Part shown: positions 33,203 to 45,352 of the stretch, one piece after another
Position numbering within the stretch: position 1 is the stretch's first letter
How the letters are laid out: each line of letters begins with the position of its first letter
NCBI GenBank assembly: GCA_025506515.1
Contig: CM046453.1
Location: forward strand, 34,297,851-34,361,850
DNA length: 64,000 bases
Reading direction: 5' to 3'
Source of the DNA: Flaveria trinervia
Lineage: Eukaryota; Streptophyta; Magnoliopsida; Asterales; Asteraceae
Translations under genes and position numbers: made by a program
The notes under the pieces: generated by a model
Databases searched by the model: none
Told to the model about the DNA's origin: nothing
What the model saw: only the letters and a program-made list of their open reading frames with translations

Positions 33203-35575
33203 ACTAACCTTCTTCTTCATTTTGGAGCTTTCGAAGGAAACAGATTTTCCTTCCGAATCTAAATTCTTCTTGGAGCCTTTGGAAGTCTCTTTCTTGGTCA
33301 TATGAAAAGTACCTCTTGGATTGTATGGACAATCCATAACAAGGTGAGAAGTACTCTCACACATAACACATTCCATCTTCTTCTTCCTAAGAGCCTTCTT
33401 CTAAGAACAAGGCTGACTTTGATCACATCCCTTCTCCATCTTCACCTTTGCAGATGCTGAGATAGTCCTTTGGGTTGAGAAATGTTCTTGGAGTTGGGAT
33501 CCAGGCTGTGTAGTATGATACACAACAGATTAGCCATCTTCTTGATGCTGAGATTATTTGAACATGAACCAAAAATCTTGTTAGAAGAGTTTAGGTTGAT
33601 GTCCTTAGTCTTAACCACTTCAAACCCTACAGAGATAAAGACTTGTTTCTACTTAGAGTCAAAAGTGGCCTTGATCTCTTGAGCCTTCCTAGCTTTTCTC
33701 TTGCTTTTTCTGATCAAGTTCTTTCTCATAGACTTGGTCATCACAGGCTTCTTGCTCTCCTCAAAAGGATAGTGACCCTTCTTAGAATCCTCATCTTCAC
33801 TTATCTCAGAGGAATTTTTCACTATCACCTCTTCATCCTCTTCACTCAAGGGGTCTAGAGAGGAAGTTCATCTTCACAAGTTCCAAACCTAGGTGTTCTT
33901 ACAGATAGGATTATGTGTGAAGTAGCTATCTCACTAGATCCCAGTCCCTGCTTATTCTTGTAACACACTTTGGCATGCAAGGATAAGGATATAGGTCTCT
34001 TCTTCAAGAACACATTTTTTTCCCCTGGCTTTGCTGATCAGAAGCTCAGCCTAGCATTTAGTCAACTTAGTTATGAAATCCTTGATCTGAGTCCTATAGT
34101 TGGTGTGCTCATGTTTTAAAACTGAAATGGTTTTCTCTTAGTCCTCTATTTTTAACTTATAGTCATTTTTAGCCTTTTTAAAATCAGATTTTAAAATGTC
34201 AAGGACACAAGATTAGATCTCATCTCTGAGTTATAGGACCTGTATCCGTTGACTTTAGCAATACATTCAAGGGTACAAAGATGTTCCAATACCTTAGCTT
34301 CATCATGATCAGCCATCAATGCTTGGTTTAGAGATGCATCTTCCACTTGAAAGCTCCAGTCAAAGCCTCCTTCTTCAACAACAACAACTGCAACTTGCTG
34401 CTTTGGTTTCTCATTCTGGGTGGATTTGTCAGTGTACTTTGGTCTGGATTGTGCTTGGCCACCATTTGTTCTTGGTGCCTTGCACTCCCTAGTAAAGGCC
34501 CATCAAGTTATAGTTTTAACACTTGACTTTGCTTTTATCCAGCCCAAACTTTCCACTAGCTGTATTGCTGGGGAACTTCCTTCCAGTCTGCTCGTAGAAC
34601 TTCTTGGCTCTGTGAGTAAGAAGAGCCATCTGCTGGACTATCTCCATATACTCGAGATATCTGGATGGATACAGTCCAGGTCTTGAATGGTGAAGGGAAA
34701 GCTGCAACAACTTTCATCAGAATACACAAAGGCTTGAGAAAAACTTGTCTCTTGGAATGTCCTTCCTTGAGTATAGTTCTCCTTGGTGTCTCTGGGAAGG
34801 TGATGCAAGGACCCTTTTATGAGTTGTCAGGGTAGCATATGAAATGATGTTAGGGTTCTATGCTATCCTTTTCAGTCACATGAAGGGCTAAACCCATTTG
34901 ATTATTGGAGTTTACAAATAAACCTTGCATGTTCATCTCCATCTAGTATCCATTGTGAATCCCATACAACTTTGTCAAGGTGAGAGTCTTCAGGTTCTTA
35001 GTTCTCTTGATAACAACACAATAGTGTGTCCATTGCCTAGGAAGAGAGGACATGAATTTCCTTACAATGTCCCTGTTCTCAAGAGCCACTCCACCATCCA
35101 CTAGGCACAATCTCAACATACCTAAAGTATTGTTCAGTCATGATCTCACCTGTTTTAAAGGTGACAAATCGCTACTTCAGGAGATCCTTCTTGTTCTCCT
35201 TGGCTTTAGAGGAACCCTACATTAGATTCAATGCATCCCACAGCTGCTTAGCTGTTTTGCATTTCTTGAAACCTCTGTATACAGAGTTTGGAAGAGAGCA
35301 GTCTGAAGGTCTATCATGGCCTTTTGATCAATTTCTACTCTCTTTCTATCTTCATCTGAATAGTCAACCATAGCCTTAGGGATCATACCACCTCCAGCAG
35401 AAGAGGAGGTGCTTGGTATGTAAGGTCCAGTAACAACAGACTCCCACATTATTAAGTCTAGAGACTTGATAAAGCCTTCTATTCTTTGGCATCAAGTATC
35501 AAAGTCATCAAGAGTGATCAGTAGGGACTTTGTCATGGTTGTAGTTTCCATATCAGCTTTAGAGATAGCTGCCAT
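33203..35575 (-). pseudogene. Element D gag and linker, resumed after element B
   Basis: The start chosen is the ATG ending at 35575 (MAAISKADMETTTMTKSLL). Gag blocks include WESVVTGPYIPS and YSDEDRKRVEIDQKAM (35228-35449), matching the YSDEDKKLLEID block in B. After frame changes, RAKKFYEQTGRKFPS and GLDKSKVKC lead to a decayed knuckle ending GHFTRECKAP (34490-34545). A coiled-coil-like region (34130-34200) precedes a second knuckle, CVMCESTSHLVMDC (33330-33376). The chain is cut at 33203 by element B and continues at 20824. Heavily mutated. Confidence 0.82.
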
Positions 35576-35661
35576 TTAAGATGTTAAGTACTTTGTGTGT
35601 GTGAGTGATCATAAGATGGTGAGATCTTGCAATCAAGATCCTAGAATGCTCTGATACCAAA
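35576..35661 (-). other. Element D leader and primer binding site
   Basis: GCTCTGATACCAAA lies next to the LTR (about 35648-35661), reverse complement of the TGGTATCAGAGC primer site. The leader is only about 70 bases. Confidence 0.82.
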
Positions 35662-36450
35662 TGCAGGGTTGGTGAAGGGTATGCACTTACAACACAACAA
35701 CACAATAAGGAGAGTTTCTTAGAACACTTAATAGATCAAATAGGGAACTGGTTAACTTTTAGTAAGAGATGCTAAGAACACAAGTAAAGATGAGACTAAA
35801 CAAGATGGCAAAACACACAGTAATTGGTTTTCAAAAATGATGTATATTGCTTCTCAAGTTCTATTACAAATGTTACAAAAGCATATTGGAAGTTACAAGT
35901 ACTTGAGATACATACACTACATCCTACAGCCAGCCATACTTTGAAGGCCAGCAGGATACAATTGACCAGACAACTACAAAATCAAATGTAGAGTCAAAAG
36001 GCAGATTGCCTTTTAACTAGTGACTATGACATGCCATAGCTTACATCCTAATATATTACAAAAATGATGAAGTACATAAAGTAGAAAGTTACAGACTCAA
36101 GACCTCAATGTACAGTTACCAAAAGCATGGACCTTTCACCAACTTATGTAAAGTTGGTGTCTTATCAGAGTTGCAACGAAAAGGGGTCCAACTTTATGGA
36201 AAAGGTACATCAGATAAAACATGTGTTCAAAAGTCTTCGGAAGAAATATGTATTCAAGTGTTGGCTTCGAAATACTTTGTTTTTGAAGCTTCGAAAGACT
36301 TCATCTTTGGCTTCGGAACATATTGGTCTTGGCTTCGGATGATTTCACACTTAGAATATTTTTTCTAATGTTGGTGTGAAACTTCCGAAGCATCCACTTC
36401 AGTACACTTGTGCATGCATGCAGGAGAGATTTGGGTGTTTGGTTGCATCA
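35662..36450 (-). repeat. 5' LTR of element D
   Basis: Begins TGCAGGGTTGG next to the primer site and ends near TTGCATCA at about 36450, where RNase H sequence of E begins. It is similar to the F LTR (40309-41064) in the middle (GCTTCTCAAGTTCTATTACAA and CCAGCCA stretches). CTTCGGAAG-type words cluster at 36230-36395. The exact right end is uncertain by a few bases. Confidence 0.8.
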
Positions 36451-37560
36451 ACCTTATATTAAACCTTACATATCCTTCCACTAAGAAATTGACATCCTTG
36501 AGATGTAGACTTTGTAGTCATGTTGAAACCACCATAGTCATTATCTGTATATGCATACAGATTGAAGCCTGAAATCTTTGGATACCAAAGTCCTAGTTCG
36601 GGAGCTCCTTTGAGATATCTAAGAATTCTCTTGACAACAACTAGGTGTGACAACTTGGGGTTGGATTGATATCTTGCACATATGCATGTGGCAAACATGA
36701 TATCAGGCCTGATGGTTGTGAGGTATATAAGAGTCCCAATCACTGCCTTTCAAAGATGTTAATCAACAAACTCCCCTTAAGATTAGGTCCCAAGGAGTGG
36801 TTTCTAGCTATGCAAGTCTTATCAAACTTGCACCCGTGTGGTAAAATATGGTTAGTATGTCTTGCACATACTTTGACTAGTTTTATGAAGATGCGATTGT
36901 CAACCTACTTCACTTGAATTCATAAAAAGAAATTGAGTTCCCATATGGCACTCATTTCAAATCTATTCTTTAGCATCCTTTTAAACTTTTTACAAAGCTT
37001 TTCATTTTTTGATCTAAGTACATGTCATCTACATAAACTTGAACTAAAATCAAGTCACCCTTTGATAGAGTGTGTTGTCAATAGTACTTTGCTTATAACC
37101 ATGTTGGACTAGGTACTATGATAGTGTCTCATACACTTCTTTAAAGCTTGATGTAGCCCATAAAGAGCTTTGTCAAGCTTGTTGATATAATCAAGATGAT
37201 TGGGTCTACAAAGCCAAGTGGTTGCTTGACATACACTTCCTCATCTATCACCCCATATAAAAATGCACAGTTGACATCAAGTTGGAAGATGTTTAAATCC
37301 GTGGATGCAACAAAAGCAAGGAATATCCTTACAACTTCAAGTCTTGCTACAGGAGCAAAACCTCTATGTAGTAAATCTCTTGTTCTTGAGTGTACCCTTA
37401 GACTACTAGTCCGGCCTTGTTCTTGATGACAAGTCCTTTATCATCCTTCTTGTTCCTAAAAACCCACTTGGTACCTATTACCATCTTCCATGAGGAGGAC
37501 ATAGGTTCCAAACTTTTAATTGAAGCAGGTCCTCCTATATTGCTTCAACTCAACTTCCAT
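36451..37560 (-). pseudogene. Element E reverse transcriptase and partial RNase H
   Basis: The connection/RNase H stretch (36459-36743) has MIGTLIYLTTIRPDIMFAT, RILRYLKGAPELGLWYP and AYTDNDYGG, the catalytic Asp region of RNase H. It stops where D's LTR begins, so the C-terminal third is missing. YVDD is encoded at 37024-37035. N-terminal blocks (QLDVNCAFLYGV-like near 37260) are frame-broken. Matches D at 3440-4094 and 18096-18600. Confidence 0.8.
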
Positions 37561-38289
37561 CTTTCAAAGTCTCGTCAACATTCATTGGCTCAAACCGAGA
37601 CAAGAAGAAAGAGTGTAGACAAACATTTTTATCATTGGTTTGTCCTCTTGTTCTCACCATAGTCTCAACATCTCCAATGATGTTTGTGGTGGGATGGGAC
37701 TTGTGGATTCTTAATTGAGGAATCACAACAAGTTGCTTTGATAAATCTATATTACTAAAATTCAGATTTGGTGATTGAGTACCACCCCACATCAACACAC
37801 TTATCAAGTATAACTTGACTCAAAGAGTGTGTTACATCATTGATGTTGTCTTTAGTGGAGTGGTTGTTAATATCATGAAATTCTTGATCACTTTCACCAT
37901 CTCCATCTCCTACTACATTGTAAATCCTTCATTTTAGTTTTGTGGCTTAGTACTAGAATTGGTTGGCACTTGAGATGTATCAGTTGAAGAGTTTGTCATG
38001 GTTGTGCTGACAAGATTTCCACCTATAGGGTTTGTTACCACTAGATGTATCATTTGATTTTCTCAGTTAAATTCTTGGATTAGGATCTCCTATATTACCT
38101 TTTGTTCATGAAACACTTTCATAAGATTTGTTAAAACAGTTGGTAACTAAATCAAGCTCAATATGTTAATCAAAACCAGAACCTTTCACACTACGTGTGT
38201 GTTCATTAAAACTGACTACTTAACTACTCTAGTTCTAAGATAGTCTACTCTATAAGACTTAGATTGGGAAAATTATCCAATGAAATATC
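37561..38289 (-). pseudogene. Element E linker and integrase C-terminal part
   Basis: The linker has SPNLNFSNIDLSKQLVVIPQ and IHKSHPTTNIIGDVE (37550-37807), nearly the same as NLDLSQQLVVIPQLRIH in D (18705). Beyond that the integrase end is unreadable but aligns to D 18850-19317 at the DNA level. It breaks at about 38289 where an A-type LTR fragment starts. Confidence 0.7.
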
Positions 38290-38907
38290 CAAGAATGTAA
38301 CTAAACGTCAAGAACGATAGTAGGACAATTTACACCGATCTATGAACTTGGAAAAGGTTGTTCTAGGGTCTCTGGATGGCTATGGTATGATTTAGTGAGT
38401 AGGTATTCGAATTGTTCTCTTTTCCACAAATTAAGTGGTATTTATAGGTTAGGGTTGTCATTCGTGTGACTGAACCATTTGCATGGTTCAGTCGTGCGAT
38501 TGAAGCATGCGGTTGATCCATCCGCACGACTGAGACTTCAGTCATGCGACTGAGTCAATCTCATGTCACAATTGTGCGACTGATCCAGTCTCTTAGTTCA
38601 GTCATGCGACTGGTTCATTAGCATGAAGTTGTTCATGTGTATGGTCCATTAGCATGGTCCATTCACATGAGAACTTCACACGATTAAGTTTAAGCACGCT
38701 CCTCAATCATTATTGACTAAGAACTATGTAAACAACCACAAATCTATATAGTTAGTTCACTAAGCATTAACACACACTAATCAATGAAATATTAACATTA
38801 TAAGCATAAACCACACATTGTATTTCATTTACCCTTTCTGTTACATAATGTAAGACATGAAAGACATTTTACATTAAGCTCATAAACTAGGTACATATGT
38901 ATCTACA
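38290..38907 (-). repeat. Truncated A-type LTR inside element E
   Basis: This matches the A LTR from about its base 180 to the end (ATGTATCTACA near 38907), including TATAAAT at 38440-38446 and CAGTCGTGCGA words. The first 180 bases are gone, together with about 160 bases of E's integrase. That suggests a solo or partial LTR followed by a deletion at its left edge. It is more diverged than the two A LTRs are from each other. Confidence 0.85.
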
Positions 38908-40308
38908 AAACTTTATTCTACATATAACAAACAATATTAACTGCCTCTGCCCATAAGGTGATGGGCAGTTCAAAGTTAGAGAGCATGGTTTTTGTAGTCT
39001 CAATAAGTGTCTTATTTCTCCTTTCAGCAACACTATTTTGTTAAGGAGTTCTAGGAGGACTATATTTCTTGTAATACTCTTTCAACACAAAATATATAAC
39101 AGATTTGGTTCTTGAGTTTAGTGTATTTATCACATATTATGATATTGACCTTGTGATCACATTGATTATTAATTTTCTAAACAAAGTTCTTTATCATTTC
39201 AAGGATCTCATCCTTACTTCTAAGAAAGAACCAAGTATATCTTATGAAGTCATATGTGATCACAAGATGACATGAAGTTCTTACTAGAATCATTACCTAG
39301 TGAAGCTAAAGAGATGGATATGTAATAATTTTAAGGGAGTAGAGATGTAGTTCATTTCCTTTGGCTTGTGAGACATTTTGTGTTGCTTTCTTTCAGACAT
39401 GCAACACAATAGTCATCACTTGTAAACTCTTTCTTTGGCTATCCAGTTACCAAATCATCTTTAATTAATCTATTAATGTTCTCAAAGTTTACATAGCATA
39501 TTCTTTATGCCAAATGAAAGAATCATCACTATTGGCTTTAGATAGAAAGCAAGAAACTTCTGCTGATGAGGAGGTTTCCTGCAAATCCATCTTCTACATG
39601 TTTCCTTTCATGGGGGCTCTGATTAGGATATGCTCTTGACGAATGATCACCCTAGGCTTAAGAGCAATGCACTTATGCTCAGTAAAGAGCATGTTATTTC
39701 TTTAGTCACAAAATTAAGATACACTCATGAGATTTTATCCAAGCTCTTTGACAAAATTTACCTTCTCAATGTTGAGCTTACTAGTTGTGTCCCTTGCCCT
39801 TCTAGTGATGTAATCACATGATTCTCCTCCAAAACAATTGACCCTCCATCAATTTCCTTAAAGTTCTAAAGCAAAAAGCCATGCCTGTCATCTGCCTTGA
39901 ACAACCAATATCAATGATCCATACATTTCTCTTGACCTTCAACTGTTTCTGCACATGGAAAAGAGTTGGTTAGTTATATTTGGAAACCCAAGCCTTGCTG
40001 GTATTAGGCTCATCAAGATGAAAGATAGTTCAACAGTTATTAATCCTATATGCAAGCTTTGAGGATCCTTGGCTATTATTGATGAAGAAAATTTAGTCAC
40101 ATGGCCATCCTTCATCCTTCACACCATAGTTAAAAAGATTAGACTTGACTTTCAAAACTTCAGAAGTTTTGATGACTTTGGATGTTTTAAAGACTGAACC
40201 TTCGGAAGCTTTTGCATCCACCGCAACAGACTTCAGTGCTTGGGAAGTGCAAGATTAGTTTTAGTCACTCACACTAATGTTGTCTCTCAAACTGACTGAA
40301 TCACACTC
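38908..40308 (-). pseudogene. Element E integrase, protease and linker remnant
   Basis: DNA-level alignment to D 19480-20800: the INTACYVQN-type block near 38930, the RLYKFEN-type finger region near 39480, the region matching D's LDRKHETS area at 39540-39600, and a decayed protease near 39890-39960. The linker ending in KAWVSK is at 39980-40010, followed by TTCGGAAG and TTGGGAAG words. No frame of useful length survives. Bases 40263-40308 are unassigned. Confidence 0.68.
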
Positions 40309-41064
40309 TGTTAGATGATGCACAATCCGTCTAAGAGTTGATAATAATATAATTAGTAATCAAAGCATAAGAAGATAATTTTCAAGATACTTATATATAT
40401 TACTTCTCAACTCAAAGTATTACAAGACTCTTACAATCATGTTACATGAGTTACAATAAGAAACTATATATATATATACTACTACTACTACTACTACCTA
40501 CAGTCAGATATACTTTTATACCAGCCAGAAACCTATGACTAAAGCAAATACTACATTGCTAAAGATTAGGTATCTTAGATAGAATATTATATAAGATTAG
40601 TAGTCATGACATGTCCATGACTTACCTTTTGTCACCCACTAAAGTTGGTAACTATACTAACTGATAAGGAATGAACAGTGGAATAAAGTATGCTTAACTA
40701 CATGGACGTGGAAAAATATCATGCAGTATCTCAGAGATTTGCAGCGGAGTGTCAGAAGGACCATACTTATGTCAACTGGTTCATAGTAGATTCTTCCAGA
40801 GGTTAACTGGCTTCAAAAGAACTTGTTCTTCCGAAGCCACTTATACTTTGGAAGAGGCTACTTCTTCCGAGGCTTGAGACATTCTTTAGGCCTTCATACT
40901 TCAGAAGTCAATCTTGATTTCTTCTAAGTTTTGAACTTTGGAAGAAGGAAGAGTTTGTCTTCAGAAGTTGGAGTTCCTCTTTGGAAGCTTTTTCAGAATT
41001 AACCTTTAGGTGCTTTTGCCTTTGGAAGTTAGTTTTGATTGTACCAGCCTTACTTGTTCCAACA
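40309..41064 (-). repeat. 3' LTR of element F
   Basis: Begins TGTTAGATGA and ends GTTCCAACA (TGTT/AACA ends), next to a polypurine tract. A TATATATAAG box lies near 40390-40400 on the minus strand. CTTCCGAAG, CTTCCGAGG and CTTTGGAAG words cluster upstream at 40780-41040. A (TA)n(CTA)n microsatellite is at 40467-40498. Confidence 0.8.
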
Positions 41065-41075
41065 AACTCCCCCTA
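41065..41075 (-). other. Polypurine tract of element F
   Basis: AACTCCCCCTA on the plus strand, TAGGGGGAGTT on the element strand, directly after the LTR. It matches the tracts of A, B and C in core and position. Confidence 0.82.
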
Positions 41076-43679
41076 GGCTGATGCTACCAAAACTTAACTT
41101 GTTTCTACTTCTCAAAACTTTCAGCACCTCGGAGAGAAGATATTTATCTGTCTCTATGTTCTTCCTAGATGTGGTGCTAAGAAGTTTGTACAAATCATTT
41201 GTGGACAGGAGATCTAGTCTGTCACTTGGAATGATATGCACCATATGTTGTGTTCCTCTGAAAAGAGTTAGTTGACGGTAGATGTACTCATACTCCCATC
41301 TAACTATCGACTCTAGTTCATGACCTTCAACCATTTGAAGAAAGGCTTTGCCCTTGGTTGCTGATCCTTCCTTTTCATCTTTCTCTCTTAGCTTCAATTC
41401 TTCTTCAATCTTGGCCCTTGTGGTCAACTCAGTCATATGATGACTGCTCAGATGGTTCTGATATGAGTAGCTATCTCTGAGATGGAGGGATTGGAGAATG
41501 GCTTCTCTACTAACTCAGCAATATCAAATATGCTTAAGTATAGCAGAGAGGAGGCATCAAGCCTGTTGATCTCACCATTCTCTCTTTCCATAACAAATTT
41601 GTGAGCATAGTCTTCGAACCTCCACTGGATTATCTTTTTTCGTGACACAAGGGGATGACTTGGTACCTTGTCCCCTTCTTTGAATCTAGTAAAGTCACCA
41701 ACCTTCTTCTTAGCTTCTTCTCTTTATTAATTAATGAGTCTGAGTTGAGGCCAAAGAGTTTAAGAGCCTGGTCTAGTGTTCCACTTGGCAGATCAAGGAA
41801 TTTCTCTTTAGTGAGGGAACATGAGGAGCCACCAACATAGGTTAGCTTGATATACCCCTCCTCATAGAAGATATCGCTTAGGGTGGTACATTTGATGAGC
41901 TTTGCCTTGATCTCCTTGAATTCTTCTAAGGAAAGAGGTTTGGATGGTCGAGAGGATGACTTGGGTGGTTGTTGGGTAGGTAATGATGTTTGGGCTCTAA
42001 GGAGTGTTTTGGGTTTGAGGATGGGTAGTTGAGGTGGCTGTAGTGATTGAGGGGGTAAGGAAGAGGGTATGGTTGATGGTGTGGGTTTAAGAGTGTATGG
42101 ATCAATGGTTGGATCAGTTTTGATGGGGAAAGGGAAAGGGATTGGTTCAGGTTGACGTTAAGGTGTTTGTTGAGGTTGAGGTTGAGGTTTTGAAGTCATC
42201 CCCTGTACTCTTCTATACATTTCTTTCCTTCTTCTTGAGTGAATGCCAGCCTTGATGTCACTGATATGTCACTGCAGGGTCTTTTCTAACATGGGACCTA
42301 CTTGCCTGCCAGAGAAGCCATGGGCACTAAGATAGTCTTTCATCTAGGCTTTGACACACAACTTCTTGATAGCAACAAGTTCAGCTTCTACCTCCTTCTT
42401 CTTCCTCTCTTTCAACTTTTCCTTAGAAACTTTCTTTCTCTCTTTATCCATTTGATCTTGTTCTTTCTTAAAAAGCCACAAGATCGTATCGTTATTATGA
42501 GTTAATTCTCAAGAGAGAATCCCCTGGAGCTTAGGAAAGGTATCTTTTCACTCCTGAGCTGCTAGTTAGCTTCTTGTTTCTTTCTTTTCCTTTCTTCCTA
42601 TAAGGCCAACCTAGCTGCTTCTTCTTGCTCAACCCGCAGCAAGGTTGCCTTTTCTAACTCAATCAGATCCTCCAGTGGTAGCAAGAGCACATCTTCATTA
42701 GCAGCTCCTAGATTGACAATCCTGTCAATGATCTCCATCCTCCTATTATTGATAGCCTCCTGGTTGCCTACAACTGCTTTGTTACTTCAATATAGTAGCT
42801 TCCTAGTAGGGAGTCTACCTTCTCTTTTTAGTTTCTCTAACCTTTCTTCCTCTTGAAGTTCTTTCATAGTCATCTTCCTCTTGCTTTTGATTTCTACGGA
42901 AGATTGAGACTTGGGAGGTTCTTGTGTAGAGGTTTTAGGTTGGGAGGTGGTGATTGGAGCATGTGGTGATGATGGTGTTTGAGTGAGGGTGAAGTTGAGA
43001 AAGTCCTCACTATTTACCTCAGATGCTATTTCAAGAATTGTATCTGTGATAATTAGATCATTGGATAGAGAAAATAACCCTTCCACAACTTCTATCTCAG
43101 CTTCCGAAGTTTGAAGAGATTCTTCCGAGGCCTTGACTTCAGCTTTGGAAGTTTGTGGGACTGCACTATCTGTCCTAACTATTTCAGTTCTTGGACCATC
43201 AATCTCCATATACCCATTGAAATCAATCTTGGGTTCAATGTAAACCTTAGGTTGACCAACTTCTTGGATAGTAGTAGAAGTTGCATTCAACCTTCGAAGT
43301 TCTTCAACTACAACGTATGCTACAACAACATCTGCACTTGGGTTTTCAATGGAAGATCTTATCTGAAACTTGGAAAAGAATATGTTTAGATATTGGAGGA
43401 TCCTCGGGTCCACTTGAAGTATGATTGGAGGAGGCTCGGGGAAAACTGTTGCTTATTGATCAGGATATCTTGAAGATAATATAGAAAGAGCTAAACTTTA
43501 TGGTTCCTCATGTGTTTGTCTCTGAACACTCTCCCCTTTTTGGTAGCATCATCCTTAGAGCTTGATGAGCTAGAGGAAAAGGTCAAGGAGACCTAAATTG
43601 ATACATGCCTAACAAATCTCTCAGTCTGTTTCTCAACTAGTTTGGCCATGAGACTTTCATTCTCAAGTGGCTGAGTGGC
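41076..43679 (-). pseudogene. ORF3 of element F, C-terminal part
   Basis: From the gypsy junction downward: a KDDATKKG block near 43540, resembling the NASKKGG block of B and C ORF3; then 208 open codons (42787-43413) with PRILQYLNIFFSKFQIRSS, an acidic and Ser-rich stretch and KRKMTMKELQEEERLEKL. A Lys/Glu-rich part follows (42350-42780), then WRFEDYAHKFVMERENGEI (41448-41648) and EEELKLREKDEKEGSATK (41050-41436). The last of these also resembles the KLEEEELHKQHDEELL block of C. The N-terminal domain is outside, cut off by gypsy G. Several frame changes. Function unknown. Confidence 0.62.
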
Positions 43680-44319
43680 TGTGACACCCGATATTTCAAA
43701 AGAAGAGAAAGAAAGAATAAAATCGAATAAAAGAAAGAAACCCAATTAACCCAAGTTGAGGGGTTAAAAGTGTAAAAAGGACAAAAGTTCAAAAGTTGGT
43801 GTAAAAGTGGGTATGGCTGTCCATGTTGCCTACAGACATCATTTCTTTCGGTTTTAGAGAGAAAAAGAGTAGAGAAGCTCTCGGATATTTGAAGAAGAGC
43901 AAGAAGAAGACAGAATTCATGTAAGAATTCTTGGTTTTGTGATGCTCTTGACCGGCCCATGCCTCGGTTGTATGCTTATGTGTGTTCGGGTATGTGTTTT
44001 TAGTGGGTTTTAGGTGGTTGAACTCATAGTGCAAACGGATTTGGAGAAGTCATACTCGAAGGTTGCTAAGGTGAGTTCTAGAAACCCCTTTTTACATGTT
44101 TTAACTTATTTTGGGGCTGGAAATACATGTGTGAATGTTTTTTTATGAATTTGGGTGTTACACCCATATGTATGTCTATGTGGGTATGTGGGTGGGTTAT
44201 GATTTTCGGTGTTAAGATGATGTTATGTTCATGTTATGGTGCTTAGAATGTTAGAACTAAGCTTAGAACATGTTAGATTGATGATTGGGGCTGAATTATA
44301 ATGATTATAATGTATGTTA

Positions 44320-44645
44320 GTTGCCATGCGCCTGGATTGGTCCATGCCCTAATGGTCATAACTGCCTAAGTATGGTCCCATGCGCCCAAAGTTCATGCGC
44401 CCAAATAGTAGCCTGCGCCTGGAAAAAGGCTAAATTTGGCTAAGTGTCCCAAATGCCTAGTATTCCCAAGCGCCTAGGCACTCATGCACCTGCATAGTGC
44501 GCATGCACCTAGAATTTGTCCAGAATGACTAAGTGCGGGGCCAACACCCAAATAGTTCCCTTGTGCCCAAAAGTTTGTGCCTAAGTGTTCCCCATGTGCC
44601 TGAAAAGTCATGCGCCTGCATAGTGCCCACACGCCTAGAACTTAG
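44320..44645. repeat. GCGCC/CCTAGGC word array in gypsy LTR
   Basis: About fifteen variants of CATGCGCCTG, CATGCGCCCAAA and AAGCGCCTAGGCAC are spread over 325 bases. CCTAGG is a palindrome. The pattern parallels the copia word arrays but belongs to a different superfamily. Confidence 0.65.
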
Positions 44646-45099
44646 AATATTTTCTAAGATTTTAGGGCAAATGAAGAGAGTAGGATTTGACTTGGGATGT
44701 TCTTGGGGGTAATGTACGTTGACTTTATGAGGTCACATGTGATGTATGATGTATGTCATGTCATGTATGATGTTGTATGTGATATGTATGGGTATGTTTA
44801 TGTTTATGTTTATGTTCCTTATTGTGTACGCTTATTTTCCATGGCTTTACGTGGTATGTTTTGAAGGAAATGAAAGTATTAATTAACATAAAGTGAAAGA
44901 TAATGAAAAGAGGAAAGTAATATAAGAATGGATGCAATAATGAATGAATGAAAGTAAGAAAGTCTTGCAAGCAATGTATGGAGGTTCACACCCAATGAAG
45001 GGTGTTAGCTCAACTGTGTGCGGGTTAGCTACCCCGGAAGGATGCACACTGAGATCTAATCTTTTTGATTGACTATACGTATGGGACCCTTGCTGTTTG

Positions 45100-45352
45100 C
45101 CCTAGGTACTGGAGTCAGGTTCGTGCATAATGTTCAAGGTCTATGATAGACTTCAGGCCCAGTAACCAGCTTCATGCACAATATTCGGGGTATAGTACAT
45201 GGCATTGGTCCGGAATGAAAAATAAATGATAGTGATGAATGAACTTGCCCTAGGTACTAGAATCAGCTTCATGCACAATGTTCGAGGTCTATGATAGACC
45301 TCAGGCCTAGTACCAGCTTCGTGCACAATGTTCAAGGCATAGTACATGTCAT
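45100..45352 (+). repeat. Direct repeat of about 105 bases in gypsy LTR
   Basis: Copies at 45100-45205 and 45248-45352 both start CCCTAGGTACT and end TAGTACATG. Inside each, a CAGCTTC(A/G)TGCACAAT unit also repeats. It probably marks a repeat-rich U3 or R region. Confidence 0.75.

Larger units (their letters stand above)
1..36450 (-). mobile_element. Copia element D, split by nested elements A and B
   Basis: This is a Ty1/copia retrotransposon read on the minus strand. From high to low coordinates its parts are the 5' LTR (35662-36450), the primer site, gag (35575 down to 33203), linker and protease (20824-20086), integrase (20085-18641), reverse transcriptase (18640-18096, then 4094 onward), RNase H to 3099, a repeat-rich spacer, and ORF3 from 1682 to the window edge. 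Its 3' LTR should lie left of base 1. Element A interrupts the reverse transcriptase and element B interrupts the gag-protease linker; the coding frames resume across both sites. Many stops make it non-autonomous. It shares sequence with E and F, and all three carry CTTCGGAAG words in LTR or spacer. Confidence 0.85.
36451..40308 (-). mobile_element. Copia remnant E, same family as D
   Basis: A minus-strand copia body without LTRs in the window. It runs from the middle of RNase H (36451) through reverse transcriptase, integrase and protease to the gag-protease linker (about 40262). It aligns with D throughout but is more decayed. Element D's LTR abuts its RNase H, and the F LTR abuts its linker, so I infer that D and F inserted into E. 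An A-type LTR piece lies inside its integrase. Confidence 0.78.
40309..43679 (-). mobile_element. Copia fragment F: 3' LTR and part of ORF3
   Basis: A 756-base LTR is followed by a polypurine tract and the C-terminal part of an ORF3 on the minus strand. The rest of F lies beyond gypsy G, which inserted at 43680, so it should continue right of the window. F sits in the linker of E. The LTR is of the D family. Confidence 0.78.

Noticed and set aside
43789..44034. Minus-strand frames in the gypsy LTR as genes
   Set aside because: They overlap the LTR, are short and low in complexity, and have no recognisable domain.
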